Shown here: one piece after another, positions 33,215-45,200 of the stretch
Numbering within the stretch: position 1 is the stretch's first letter
Layout: each line of letters starts with the position of its first letter
Assembly (NCBI RefSeq): GCF_040954835.1
Contig: NC_090716.1
Location: 3,087,605 to 3,151,604 of the forward strand
Direction of reading: 5' to 3'
Length of the DNA stretch: 64,000 nt
From: Lepisosteus oculatus
Lineage: Eukaryota > Chordata > Actinopteri > Semionotiformes > Lepisosteidae
Program-made: the position numbers and the translations under genes
The notes under the pieces: model-generated
Told to the model about the DNA's origin: nothing
The model's input: only the letters and a program-made list of their open reading frames with translations
Database searches by the model: none

Positions 33215-34345
33215 TTGTTGAAAGTTTACAAACTCGAGAAGGTCACTCTGCCCATCTAACCCTTTTCTTTGTAGTCAGTCCAGGTATCTCATCCAGCTGA
33301 TGTTTCGGCTTCAATAACAAGGCGAGGTAGCTCGTTGCACACTCCCACCACTCTTTGTGTAAAGAAGTGTCTCCTGTTTTCGCCTTTAAATATACTTCCA
33401 CATAGTTTCCACGCTTGTCTTCTGGTTTGTGTCCCAGTGTTAATTCCGAAGAAGTGATTTAGTTGATTATGTCAATGTCGTTGATGGTTCTGAAAACATC
33501 TGTCAGGTCTCTTTGTAATCTTTTCTTTTAGGAACTGAAATAACTCCTTCAGCCTGTCAGTGTGGGACACTCCCTTCAGACTAATCAGACTCCGTTCCTT
33601 TAACCTGTCAGTGTGGGACATTCCCTTCAGAATAATGAGACTCAGTTCCTCCAGCCTGTCAGTGTGGGACACTCCCTTCAGACTAAAGAGACTCAGTTCC
33701 TTCAGCCTGTCAGTAAATAGAGTAAATAGTTTTTCATTGCTGTTTCAACAGTGTTTACTTATCCTACTAACCAATCCTACTAGCCTTGTGTCGTCTGCAA
33801 ACCCGTCTAGTTAGTTATTTACTATACCAGAATCTAGATCTCTGAAGATCTACTACAGATCCCTGTGGTACTCCACTAATTACATCACCTCTACATGACT
33901 ATTCACCGTTTATCTGTACCCTCAATAATCAATTCTCAATCAAAACACTCACATTGTCCTGAATGCATACCTCCTGTGATCTGAAAATTAATGTTTCATC
34001 AGGAACTTTATCTAATGCCTTCTGAAAATCTTAATATACCATCTCATGGGCTCGATACTAAAAGCCTAAGTATGTTGGGTAACACCAAGCTTTCCTAAAG
34101 CCAAAATGAGGATATTCTTTCCATACAGGTGATCCTCTAATTTGGTTCTGATAGTTTTTTCCATAACCTTACATGTACTAAAAGTCAGACTTCAATACTT
34201 GAATAATTTCCTTGGTTCAATTTTCTCTCCCTTCTCACGAATTCTTCAGTCCCTGGATCCTAACCGTTGCCTTGAACTTATACAAATAAATTGCGCAAGG
34301 CAGGCAGGACAGCCTCCACTTATCTTCCATGTGTTATTTGGTTCA
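33215..34345 (-). mobile_element. CR1-type LINE, internally deleted reverse transcriptase remnant
   Basis: On the minus strand, broken translation gives DFQKALDKVP, then DVISGVPQGSVV (about 33855-33895), then the catalytic GFADDTRLVG box (33775-33804). These are the order and spacing of CR1/L2 reverse transcriptase. The frame then jumps to a C-terminal repeat block and a 3' UTR ending near 33215. Much of the thumb region is deleted and several stops and frameshifts are present. Dead element. Confidence 0.85.
33535..33717 (-). repeat. 51-bp tandem repeat in a CR1 C-terminus, about 3.5 units
   Basis: GTCAG landmarks recur at 33556, 33607, 33658 and 33709, exactly 51 bases apart. Each unit encodes a variant of KGVSHTDRLEELSLFSL (17 residues) on the minus strand. 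The array is equivalent to the one at 42661-42968. Confidence 0.95.
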
Positions 34346-36113
34346 TTCAGATGAGCAGTTAGCTGCCTACAGTACCTGCCCAATATTGATTTAGATCAGA
34401 CCGACCAATTACAGTAATCACTAGGGTCTTTATTTGTCGTGGACATGAAAAGGCTGATCAGACCTGCAGGATATTAGTAGACCTGGAGGTGTGCAGATCT
34501 ATGAAATTATCTGCAGAAGGGCTTGTCCACCCTTAACCTTCAGAGCTGTAGGGTCAGGGTGTCATTGCAGCCTGGATCTCTTAACAATTCTTTGAGGCTT
34601 CAGCAGTCCGAGCTAACCAGCCTGAATGCGTGCATTGAAAGCCAAAAGCCGGTTCAGAAGAAATTGTGTCAGGGGCTCCACCCAATAATGCTCACACCTT
34701 TTCGAGCTTCCATTGAGAAAACGCAACACATTAAAGGCTTTCATTCTTTCGCACTCGCCTCTTTTGACTCTCATTCAGAACATTGCGCACAGTTCCGCCC
34801 CAGAGGTGCGAGCAGAAACCGAGCGTGGATCTGTCAGGCTCCCACCCCTCTGAACCTCCAATTAGACATCAGTCTAATCCGCGTCGGCCATGTCACGTGC
34901 AGGCCAGGGAAAGAGGAGTTCATTATTTTTCCCCAATGAAAGTGTGAATAACATATAATTTCCATTCACACTTATTAAGAAGCTGCAATTTTCCATTCAG
35001 ATCTCATCAGTCTCAGCGTCACCAGCGCCTCGCTGAACGGATAACAGGATTATACTTCTTAGAGACTTCCTCCAGCTCCTAGCCTGGCAGGATGCAACCA
35101 AGCTTTCCTGATTTAAAACTCAATTTACTAATTAGCAGTATATAAATAGCTTAAATCACTCATTTGTAAAAAAAATAATACTTTCCTGTCTTTTTCTCTT
35201 TTTCCTTTGAGAAGACTTTGTTCAGTGACTTTCACTCTCAGGTGTCAGGTGGAAATGTCACTGAATAATTTTAACTTCCTTCCCATAATTGTTACTTTCC
35301 CCCTGAATTTATTGCACTTTGGGAGGCTGTTTAACAGAAGCAGCTGGGACAGAGCAGCAGTCACCCATAGTTTATTTAGACAGATCATTCCATTTATGGA
35401 TCTGTTAATAGCCTGCGATCACTGTTCGCTCATAATCTGAATTGACAAAGTTTCTGTTCTGTTTCCTCGCTATTAGTTCTCAGAAACATTACGGGACCTG
35501 ATGACAAAACCGCTACGAGCATTGCTGGAACCAAAGTGGAAAAATACATTCAAATCTAGCTTCGTAATCGTGTACCAAGAGGTAAAACATTCTTCCTGTG
35601 GGCTGGGTCTATTCACCAAACACTCGTAACAAAACACATTGCAGATTGCACAAGCAGACATGTGTGACTCCAGCATGAACAAGGCAGTGAGTAATACCAT
35701 GAAAACAATAACCCAGCTCGTTACAGCTCCAGGTGCAAACGATTCTTACGTTCCCTTTCAGAAACATAATGTGCTGAAACACTTTCAAATCGCAACGTTG
35801 TGGAGCGAGAGGGGGGGTTCTAGTTTCTTGTTGGACTTCTCCATCCTACATTTTGTGAGGGCAGACGCAGGAACTGAGGGATCCCATGTCATTTCCAGTA
35901 GTTGTGACCAAAGTGGCCATATCAGCTGAGGCCTTTCATCACAGTTTTGTACCTTTATTTTCAGGGCTCACAAGCCGAGAGAAATAAAATGTTTCAAATA
36001 GCTGAGCACCCTGTGTCTTTCTGTCCTGCGTCATGGTGTTATTTTCTGAACTAATGTTCAGCCACTGCATATTTGGGCACCTGATGTTAATTTATTAAAG
36101 GCACAAGTCATTA
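34346..36113. other. intergenic, LIN7C upstream
   Basis: No gene or repeat recognised. Contains the inverted repeat at 34940-34973 and a nearby GTCACGTG at about 34890. The 138-codon frame at 34523-34939 lacks support. Confidence 0.5.
34940..34973. other. 10-bp perfect inverted repeat, T-box/NKX-like half sites
   Basis: AAGTGTGAAT at 34940-34949 and ATTCACACTT at 34964-34973 are exact reverse complements with a 14-base AT-rich spacer. Each arm resembles a T-box half site (GTGTGA) with an overlapping NKX2-type AAGTG. Confidence 0.8.
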
Positions 36114-36370
36114 GGGTGGTGTGGTGGCTCTGTGGCTGGAAGGTTGCTGGTTCGTATCCCGCGGCCGGCAGAGGAATCCTACTCCGTTGGGCCCCCGAGC
36201 AGGGCCCTTCACCCCATCTGCTCCAGGGGCGCCGTATAAATGGCTGACCCTGCGCTCTGACCCCCAGCTTCTCCCTGTCTGTGTGTCACCTGGAGAGCAA
36301 GCTGGGGTTTGCAAAAAGACCAATTCCTAATGCAAGAAATTGTATATGGCCAATAAAGTGATCTTATCTT
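36114..36370 (+). mobile_element. tRNA-derived SINE, family A copy 4
   Basis: Forward copy with the GGCCAATAAAGTGATC tail. Its head lacks 20 bases between two CTGTGGCT direct repeats, a different deletion from copy 2. The B-box region here reads GGTTCGTATCC. Confidence 0.85.
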
Positions 36371-37331
36371 CAGTGATAATTACTCCTGGCCCTAAAGGGC
36401 CACAAGCCACTAGGTTATATATGTAGGTGATACTCCTCAGTGAGTAGAGACCTAGAAACAGGGGGAAGGCACAGTCCAGGGTGGAATGAAACCCCTTCAC
36501 ATCTGGGCCCAGTATGAGAACGAGGCAGTTCAAACCTCTGCCTGCATTCCTCTGGCTGCATTTACAGACCGGCTCTTGGCGGTATGTGGCTCCAGCGCGA
36601 GCGGCAGGGGTTGGTATTCCAAGATGGCCAGGGAGCATCGAAGTTTTGATCCGATCACCTTGCCGGAGTGTGATTCGGGAGCGCTGTATTCCTGAGAAAT
36701 ATCGCTAACCAGTAACAGATCCGTGTCCCCTGAGCTCAGCACCTCCACTCACGCTCGGCGAGAACTGGCTGGGCATCAGAAAAGAAACCCCCCTTTTTTA
36801 AATTGCGAGCTGTCCTAAGAGTCGACACAGTCAGCCTTCGGAAGAATGACGACTCACAAACGGTGGGCAAAGGGCCCAGAAGCTTAGGCCTGAGTGCCTG
36901 ATTCTACTGTTGGCAGATTAACCCCCATTTATGCATGATTGGAATTAAATAACTTCAATTAAAATGATTGCATGTCTGTTGCATAGGAAGTGGCAGAGCT
37001 CATGTGCAGTGATTGCAACCTTACTTACTTTGCTTATAGTGCATTGACAGTGGGGCTGTGCTTGAGCACCTTGGGCTGTGTTTGAGCAGAGACATAATGT
37101 GTTTGAGAAGCAACTGTCCCTCCATGGCAGCCATGATGGAAAAATATAATATTCTTATTTTCACTTAGAAACATCACCCAAAGTAAATACAAAATATAGA
37201 AATTACCTGTCCCCTCTGTTTTTTTAAATTTGTTATGCAAATATTTTTTCATTCAGCCCCCAATTACCTGAAGAATGAGAGGTACAGCCAAAAGAGGAAT
37301 TGATTATTTTTCCGGTTTTTTCTATCAAGAT

Positions 37332-37343
37332 CGCCATCTGCTG
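37332..37343 (-). promoter_or_regulatory. CTCF-like motif
   Basis: The minus strand reads CCAGCAGATGGC, a close match to the CTCF core. It is in the gene-free interval between LIN7C and BDNF. Confidence 0.4.
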
Positions 37344-37807
37344 GCCAGTGTCTGTCATTGCAGTGGTCCATGGGGCTGTGTGAGGTACCAGGGGATGAAG
37401 AAGCGTGGTCCTACAGGACACACGATTATGGCCCTGTTGTTGTTGTTGTTGTTTTTTTTTTGGTCCTTGTATTCAGCAGCTCTCCTCTGCACAGACTGGG
37501 AGAACGAAGACAAATAAAGAGTGAGATGCCCTGTGGTTTTCTGCATATGACTTATCGTTTTCTTCATCAGCAGTGCTGGGAATATAAAGTGCAATAGTAC
37601 GAGAAATAAAAAAAATGGATGAATAAAAATGAGAGAGCAAAAACACCCTGACAGAACAAAAAAACACCCTTTCTAATCTGATTGTAATACCCCATTTTAC
37701 ATTGCTAAATTGTTTAGTAAACTCACAGTATGTGGTAATTAGGCCTTTTAAATTCAAGAGGCTTTCTTCCATCATAATCATAATAATCATAACAATAATA
37801 ATAATAA

Positions 37808-38079
37808 CATCACTTTATTAACCCTTTACAAATTCTTGCATTAGGAATTTGTCTTTTCGCAGACCCCAGCTTGCTCTCTATGAGACACATAGACACGGAG
37901 AGACGCTTGGGGTCAGAGCGCAGGGTCTGCCATTGTATGGCGCCCCTGGAGGAGTTGGGGTGAAGGGCCTTGCTCAGGGGCCCAACAGAGTAGGATTCCT
38001 CTGCCGGCCGCGGGATTTGAACTGGCAACCTTCCAGCAACAGGCGCAGATCCTGAGCCACAGAGCCACCACACCGCCCC
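37808..38079 (-). mobile_element. tRNA-derived SINE, family A copy 5
   Basis: Full-length reverse copy from CACTTTATTAACCC to the head CACCACACCGCCCC. It sits directly beside an imperfect ATA/AAT simple repeat at 37775-37810, the expected side for the SINE tail. Confidence 0.85.
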
Positions 38080-38824
38080 CTGATTATAACCCATTCAAGA
38101 AGAGCACAGTAAGCCATTGGCACAGAGAAGTGGACCACTGCCATACAATGTAAGCTGTCTATACAAGTAGCTGAAGGGTTTTACAATTTGGGCTACACAT
38201 GAAAGGAAACAAAAGTTTATTGTAACTTCACTGTCTCCGAATGCACAAGGAAACCTCACAGCATTGCAGCACAGGGATAAGCAATGTATGAAAAAATAAG
38301 AAGAATAATTCCGGGCATCCATATTTAGTGCTTTTATTCTCAAATGATTTCAGAGCATTTACAGTACCTCTAGGAGGTGAAGCACCTCCTTCCACCTCCA
38401 GAGTGCAGCCCCACCTTGGTGACGAATACCAGTCTATGCCAGCAGCCCCACTGCACAGCAGACCTGGATCAGGCGTAAGAAAAGACCGATCAGGCCCAGA
38501 GTAGAATTTCACCATGACACCAGCATCCTGGATCTTAACGAACAGTTACTTTGGTACCTAGTTTAATGTCTCAGAGAAACAATCTAAAAACATGTGTTCC
38601 CTGACATCCACAGTATCTGGCCTGGATGACATACTGTGGAAGCACAGGAATTGTTTCTTTTCACCCAGACAAATACTCTTTTTGTTCATTTCTTTTCACT
38701 CCCCGATGGCACTTTCAATACCAGAATGTTTTACAGTTTGATCTTGAATTTTGGACAGCCGGAACAACTGGATGAGGTTTTGTCCCCGTTTCCTGTACAA
38801 ATCTCCAAGTCTCTCCTTCTTTTT

Positions 38825-38985
38825 AAGTGTGCGGTGAGTGAGTGTGTTTGTGGTTTGGGATGGGTGGTACACACGTGTGTATATGTGTGTATTTGTGGTG
38901 TGGTGTTTATAGGTGTGTGAACAAGGGTTTGTGCTCTTGTTTGTGTGGTAGGTGTGTTGTGTATGTATGTGTGTGCCTGAAGCAG
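38825..38985 (+). repeat. degenerate TG-rich simple repeat
   Basis: Imperfect GT/TG repeats (GTGAGTGAGTGTGTTTGTGG, GTGTGTATATGTGTGTATTT and similar) over about 160 bases. An apparent open frame here is low complexity. Confidence 0.85.
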
Positions 38986-40003
38986 CAGTCAGTTTGTGGC
39001 TGTCTGTGTTAAATACACAATTAACAGGCACCCTGCAGGGAAATGAACTCAACTGGACGATCAAACACTTTTACTGCGAAAGTTAGAATGGTTTTATCGT
39101 ATCATGTTAGATATGATTATCAACCCGATCACTCTAAAGTCCTGTTTTTCAGGTGGTATTAGAGGTATTTAAGAGTGTATGGAATCACAGATTATATTAA
39201 TTTGCAGAAATTATTCACATTTTGCACGTTAGTGTAAAAACAGTGAGATCATGGTCTGATGCCTCTTGTTTATCTTAAAAACTTAATTTGCAACCTTTTA
39301 TACTTTGACTGGCTGAGCTCCCACTGCTTATTATTTATTTCACACTTGTGTTTTGTTGTTCTAGTTTGAAAAAAATGTCACCTGTTGATCAAGAGGAAGA
39401 AACTAATTACTATCACGTGACGTGAAAAGATATACAGTAAATTATTCTGTAAACCGTGCTGATTTCTTGAAACACGTTTCCCGAGATGGTCTGGTACTAA
39501 CTCAGTTAAGTGTTGGTCTCCATGGCTTAAGTCATATGAGCTTCTTGCTTGAATAATATTTGAACACAGATTTCTTCCAAACGGGGTGTTATTCGATCTT
39601 TTCTCGCATACGAGAAATTAATTTCCCTTGTGTCAGAGTGTTGCAGTGCAATTTTCAGAAGTGTGATTTAAAACAGCACTTATTGTTCTCCTAAATACAT
39701 TGGCTTTGCTTCAGCATGGGCAAAACTGGTACAATAAACTGTAATGGAAAGAAAATGTTCTGGTATTGTTAATTGCATTTCATGGGAAATGTACCTTGGA
39801 AAATCTTGGAAACCCTATAAACAGGGGACTTTATGCATCTTCACATGACAAATTGCAAAAAGGTCTAGCCAAAGGAGGGTATGCATTTAAGATGTGAATC
39901 CGATCCATTTACAAATAGGTTTTCCAATTCATTAACAATTCAAGGCAAACCTGTGTCTGGGCCAGAGTGGATTAAGTTATACAGGTACTGTAGATGTCTC
40001 TCA

Positions 40004-40020
40004 GGCACAAGGTGGCAGCA
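40004..40020 (+). promoter_or_regulatory. weaker CTCF-like motif
   Basis: GGCACAAGGTGGCAGCA has the AGGTGGCAG core but a poor left half. Motif match only. Confidence 0.25.
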
Positions 40021-40659
40021 ACGCACACAGAAGCAAGCAAAACAGCTCTTCCAAAAATCTCAAAATGTTCTGAAATAGCACAGCACTTGCAACTCTAGCA
40101 ATCGTGTGATTTCATAAAGCGCTGCACTCCTGATGTTTACTAAAGAATGCATAAACGCCACCGGAGGAGTGTCTTATAAGGCACATACCAAATGTTTTCA
40201 TCTTCTGTGATGACACAAAGGCACAGGAAAAGATCTGGGCTCCACACCACGCTCCTCTGAGACGTCTCATAATCCCTGGTGAATAAGAAGCGCTTACACA
40301 AATGTACCTATAAATATTTAAACACGGTTGTACACAAACACTTTTTGTTTGTTCCAGAAAAAAAGAGCAGAGCTGGGTCTTTTTTTTTGAGGCAGTATTT
40401 GCTGAAATCATTTGGGCACGATCATTGCACATTAAGAAAAACTATATTCTTCAAGAAGATAAAAAAAATTTCAGTGAAAGAGCTCACAAGCAGCAGTGAC
40501 ATGTCTTCATTTGAGAGCGGAGTGCGAGTACATTCACTGCCTTCTGTCGAGGGATAGTTATGATGTTGTCTCTTTGCATGACATACAGAGCATTTTTTAT
40601 AAGATGCATTTGAAAACTGTAAGAGCTGAGGAAGCTGAAAGAGGTAAACTGCAAAAAAA

Positions 40660-41035
40660 GGACAACAAGATTAATTCCATACTTTAAAAGAATGTCTTGC
40701 ACAGACAGGTTGAACTGAATCTCTTTAGTCCCAAACAAAGGAGACAATCAAGGGCTTGTCTTAAGCGTTCACAATCTACAGGAGTATTGACAGAGTCAAA
40801 CCACTGGACTTCTTCAGAATCAACAGTGAAACACAAACCAGAGCACACAAGTGGAAACCACAGGGAAGTGCATCTTAAATCGAGAACCGGACGTATTTCA
40901 TTACACAAAGGGTAGTGGGGGTGTGGAACAAGCTGCCCGGCTATTTTGGCAAATTCAGGACCCTGACTCAACTTTCATGAATCGGCTGGAGGAGATCCCT
41001 CAGATCACTTAGCTGCTAGAAACTAAACAGGTTAA
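40660..41035 (+). mobile_element. CR1-type LINE 3' fragment
   Basis: Has the C-terminal coding remnant (RMSCTDRLN, LFSPKQRR) and the CR1 3' UTR (GACTTCTTCAGAATCAACAG, TTACACAAAGGGTAGTGGG, GGAACAAGCTGCC). Plus orientation. Confidence 0.85.
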
Positions 41036-42299
41036 CGGACTGAAAGACAGGTTTTATTTTAAAATGACAATTTCTTCCCATTTCTGGAAAGCAAAAAAAA
41101 AAAGCTGTGACTTCCCCCACAAATAATGGGAGGGGGTATTTTATTTTCATCCGAGAGAAACAGGATTGGCCTGGGTATAGGCTCACAGTTTTACAGCCCC
41201 TTTCACTGTTTTCATTTAAGAAAAAAAGTAGGCCGACTAACACTGCGTGATTCAATGAGAATCAAGGAACAAACGACTATTTTGTCGTGGGGAGACGTAC
41301 AGATTTTGCTCCAGCTATCTTTCAGGTTTGTAACTTAATTGAAAATTGAGTGAGAGAGAGAGAGACTGCTGACCACCGCAACTGCCTGTGCAGAAATGAA
41401 ATCCACAGAAGCCGAAAGAGAGACAGGGGGACGTCAACGGACATTAGGCCATAACTTCCAAAACCAATTTACAAGGCAAAGCCTTAAAACAGGAAAACAA
41501 CGGAATATCATTGAAAGACAATGTAGGTGGGTTATGATGGGAAAACAGTGAAAACCGTGTCTTCTGGAACGAGTTGGACTTGTGTTTACAGACGGACAGG
41601 GCAGGGAGAAGTCCTGGGCTCTGTCTCCTGGACAGACGAAACACCTGTCCCCGGAATGTGAGAAAACCGATTCGGAATAACCAGATATGACAGGAATCCC
41701 CATTCTGAAATTCCTGGTGTTCAAAACAGAAACAGTAACTTGTGCTGTCAGCCTGAGGGGACACGTGCCCTTTCACCTCTCCAGTCTCCTATCCAGCCTG
41801 GCTGCGCCCTTGGGACACATTTTCTTAGAAGATTTCTAAAGTTTGCTCCCAATCACTGAGCTCTGTGGAGCTGTGCTGTGTGTCACCCGGAGTATTTTGA
41901 CTTTTGCTAAAAGCAGCAAATCACTATTTACAGGTTTCCTGGTTTGTTTTGCATGCTTATCGTCTTGGTGCTTGGAAAAGAATCCACAGAATATCTGAAC
42001 AGAACATCTGGAGCACGAGGCTGTAACCTGTTGAGCTCATGGGCACTGGCAGGGGATTATCTTCAGTGCTGATTGATGACTTTGTTCGGGAGAAAAGGGA
42101 AAAGAGGTTAATTCGTGGGATCGGGCTAGATGTCCAAAAAACACATAAAAATACCCTCCACAGCAAAAAAAAAAACACACGCTGAAATACACTTGTACCT
42201 CTCCAAATATGTTTCTGCAATTTCAGGGGCTTGAAAAATTATTTGAAAAGTTCTGAGTTTACGAACGTCTCCCTTATGAAGAGGGAGGAATCTGTGGAT

Positions 42300-43098
42300 A
42301 CCTGTCTCAGAAATGCATTAGACAGACAACTGTCATGCATGAAGTAATACTGGTTATGAATGACAGAACGCCAGGCAGCCCATGCAGCCTGTGTGGTAGG
42401 TAGTAGCTAAATGATCCAAGGATCTGATCCAGCTGTTTCTTGAAAGACGCCAGGGTATAGGCTGCACCAGCATGGCTGGGCGCCTCGGCCCACACTCTCA
42501 CAAGCCTTCTGGTAAACAATTACCTTGTGTTCTCATTTTTCAACACACTTCCAGAGTTTGTGTCCTCTGGTTCACGTTCCACTGTTCATTTTAAAGAAAG
42601 TTGACTCAATGCCTTTGAGAATGTTAAACTTATATCAGGTCCTCCTCTCTATTCAGAACTAAAAAGGTTCAGTTCCTTCTGCCCGTCAGTGTGGGACACT
42701 CCCTTCAGACTATAGAGACTTAGTTCCTCCAGTCTGTCAGTGTGGGACACTCTATTCAGACTAAAGAGACTCAGTTCCTCAAGCCTGTCAGTGTGGGACA
42801 CTCCCTTCAGACTAAAGAGACTCAGTTCCTCAAGCCTGTCAGTGTGGGACACTCTATTCAGACTAAAGAGACTCAGTTCCTCCAGCCTGTCAGTGTGAGA
42901 CACTCCCTTCGGACTAAAGAGACTCAGTTCCTCCAGCCTGTCAGTGTGAGACACTCCCTTCAGCCCTGGAACATATCTGGTTGCTGTTCTCTGGACTGAT
43001 TCCAGAACAGCAATATCTTCTCTATAACAAGGTGACCATAATTGTACACAGTATTCTAAATGAGGCCTTACCTGCACATTAGTAACATACAGTACCAT
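42300..43098 (-). mobile_element. CR1-type LINE 3' end with expanded C-terminus
   Basis: A 149-residue open stretch (43098-42649) begins YVTNVQVRPHLEYCVQLWSP, the conserved CR1 ORF2 C-terminal motif, followed by ESVQRTATRYVPGLKG. It then enters six tandem 17-residue units and stops. The CR1 3' UTR continues to about 42300. It is a 5'-truncated copy. Confidence 0.9.
42661..42968 (-). repeat. 51-bp tandem repeat in CR1 ORF2, six units
   Basis: GTCAG landmarks occur at 42685, 42736, 42787, 42838, 42889 and 42940, exactly 51 bases apart. On the minus strand each unit encodes a variant of KGVSHTDRLEELSLFSL. NR and KG starts alternate (NRVSHT / KGVSHT), pointing to a two-unit higher-order duplication. 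The reading frame is kept through all six units. Confidence 0.97.
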
Positions 43099-44189
43099 CC
43101 ATTGATTTGAATTCTATGCTTCACAAACATTTTGCCTTTTAATTGCTTCCCCACATTGTCTAGTAGGTGGAAATGTGTCAACATATACACATTTATGTTT
43201 TCATAAGTAGAAATTAGTATAAAAATGCATCCACTCCTACACTGAAAGCCATTTTCTGCTGTACTAAAGCAGGGTGACAATACACAGAGGTGAAAACAGT
43301 GGAAGATATTGCTCACTCTCAATCGCAGAAAGGGGGAAAAATAGTTGTATGAAATATGGTAACCGCACATAATGTAGAACTGGGCGTGTTTTGTAACGTA
43401 CCGTGTCGAGCACTCATCTGGGCAATTTAATGTGTAAACCTGCTCTCCGAAGACTGCGATAAATGAGGACGGGTATGCCTTCGGGTTCTGTTGTTTTTTA
43501 AAAACGAAAAGGAATGCGGTTGTAATGGGGGAGATAACAGGAGGCCGGGACTCCAGACCTCTTCACAGCCCGGGGACATGTTTAAAGACTAATGGTTTGA
43601 TTTCATTTCCGTGCACAAAAGCTTTACCTGCGCATTGCCTTTTCCCGACTCTGTCTTACAGGGAGAAAAAAAAACCCCGAAGCATGTGCACTCGAAAATG
43701 CAGACCAATCAAAGGTGACTCGCAGGTGCCGGTGAATGTCCGCAGCAATCGTCCACCCCCCCTTCAGCCTTCCCCGTGTGCATCTGAGCGGCGGAAGAGA
43801 GACGAGAAAAGAAAACATGACCCCCCCACACCCCCAAAAAAAAAGCAACGGGACTTGAGCTCAGCATCTCTCCGCGCACACGTTTCGGCGCATCAGGAGA
43901 AGCTTAGGGTAGAAACCTTTGCAAGGGGAGAAAGGGTGATGGAAATTTACAACCGATGGGAAATCTTTGCGAACAATATTCCCCCGGTGGTCGCTGAACA
44001 CCAGCTATTTCCGTCAGAAGAGTTCATCTTTGATTATAATTAGTTCATAAAGTACCCCCCCCCCTTTCCCCCTGCACTTACACACACACACATACTAATT
44101 GCATTGAAATCTTTTCCGGTGGTTGCAGTATGTGTCGCTCGTTGTTGTGGAGAGGAGCAGGATAATCACTGCTAACTGCTTCCTGTGCG

Positions 44190-44480
44190 CTCCCCGCTTC
44201 ACGCTGGAGCCGGGCCCGGCGGGACCCGCTCAGACACTGCGGCTGGCGCTACGTGCCGGCCGCGGCGTCTGCGATGTCTCTCTGCACAGGTCTGGCGTGC
44301 GTGGGGCGACAGAAGGTGTGGCCTTACGGGAAGACAAGCTGCCATCCCCGGGGCATTTCGTTTTTCCACATGGAAACGCCGGCCGTGGCCTGCTTGTCCC
44401 CCGTTCCCCGTTGGGCAGCGGGAGAGAGGGGGACGTGGGAGAGGAGACGCGTCTCAGTCAACGGGCGCCCAGTGCAGAAT
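44190..44480. promoter_or_regulatory. orphan CpG-rich patch between LIN7C and BDNF
   Basis: Dense CpGs (for example GGAGCCGGGCCCGGCGGGAC and CCGGCCGCGGCGTCTGCG) in an otherwise AT-leaning, gene-free interval. No protein-coding exon is recognised. A non-coding transcript promoter is possible but unproven. Confidence 0.4.
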
Positions 44481-44884
44481 CACACACACTCAAATTCATC
44501 ATTGCAATGCCATCTTTGCGGGGAATAACAACATCCAAAAATTTAATGCATTGGTGGGGGAAAAAAATGTTTATTGAGTGTTTATTCATAATGAGTTTGA
44601 TTTAATAACCCGCTTGGCTGAGGACCAGACTCCACATTGAATACACAAGTTTCCTTGGGCAGCGAAAAAACAGAGGCAGCACCCCAGAGGCCAGAATCCA
44701 CTACAGGCATGATATTTGTAATAATTTAACCAAATCAGGCTGCCGAAAACTTCAAGGGTAGTGCATTGTGCTATAGCAATGATTCACCCTGTTCATTGTT
44801 CTACAGTACGTTATGAAAATATATAAATCTTTTAGAAAAACCTCTCTTAGTCCTGAATTATCTTCGGTTAACTTTATTGTTTGT

Positions 44885-45200
44885 TTGTTTTTTTTTTAAA
44901 AAGTTCGCGAGTTTAAAGAATTTGTTAAAGGCAAAGGACAGCCAATTAATATTTTGAAAACTGTAGCTGATTGTACATGTTCAATAATAATTTTTAATGT
45001 TAATCACATTTCTAAACCTCTTGGCCATCATTTGTACCAGTTTAAACTAATCACGTCTTTGCCCTCGTTCACTCACACTGAATTGGCACACTGCATTACC
45101 CCCTCTCTAATACATCTGAGGAGTCAATTAAGTGATTAGCCTCATTATTTGCTTAGTTACACATATATAGAATAATCTAAGGTCTTTTAACAGTCGATTA
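44885..45200. promoter_or_regulatory. possible conserved enhancer-like stretch downstream of BDNF
   Basis: Repeat-free, AT-rich sequence with many TAAT and ATTA sites (CCAATTAATATTTTG, TTAATGTTAATCAC, CAATTAAGTGATTAGC) right beside the CpG-rich patch at 44190-44480. Inference from motif density only. Confidence 0.25.

Noticed and set aside
42661..42968. CRISPR-like array
   Set aside because: The 51-bp units are directly adjacent with no unique spacers, and lie in a LINE of a vertebrate genome.
42742..42999. 85-codon repetitive protein on the plus strand (IQTKETQFLKPVSV units)
   Set aside because: It is the antisense of the CR1 51-bp array; the minus strand reading is the true LINE protein.
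43525..44043. 172-codon open frame beside the CpG patch
   Set aside because: Basic, proline-rich and without recognised domains or an exon structure; probably chance in GC-rich DNA.
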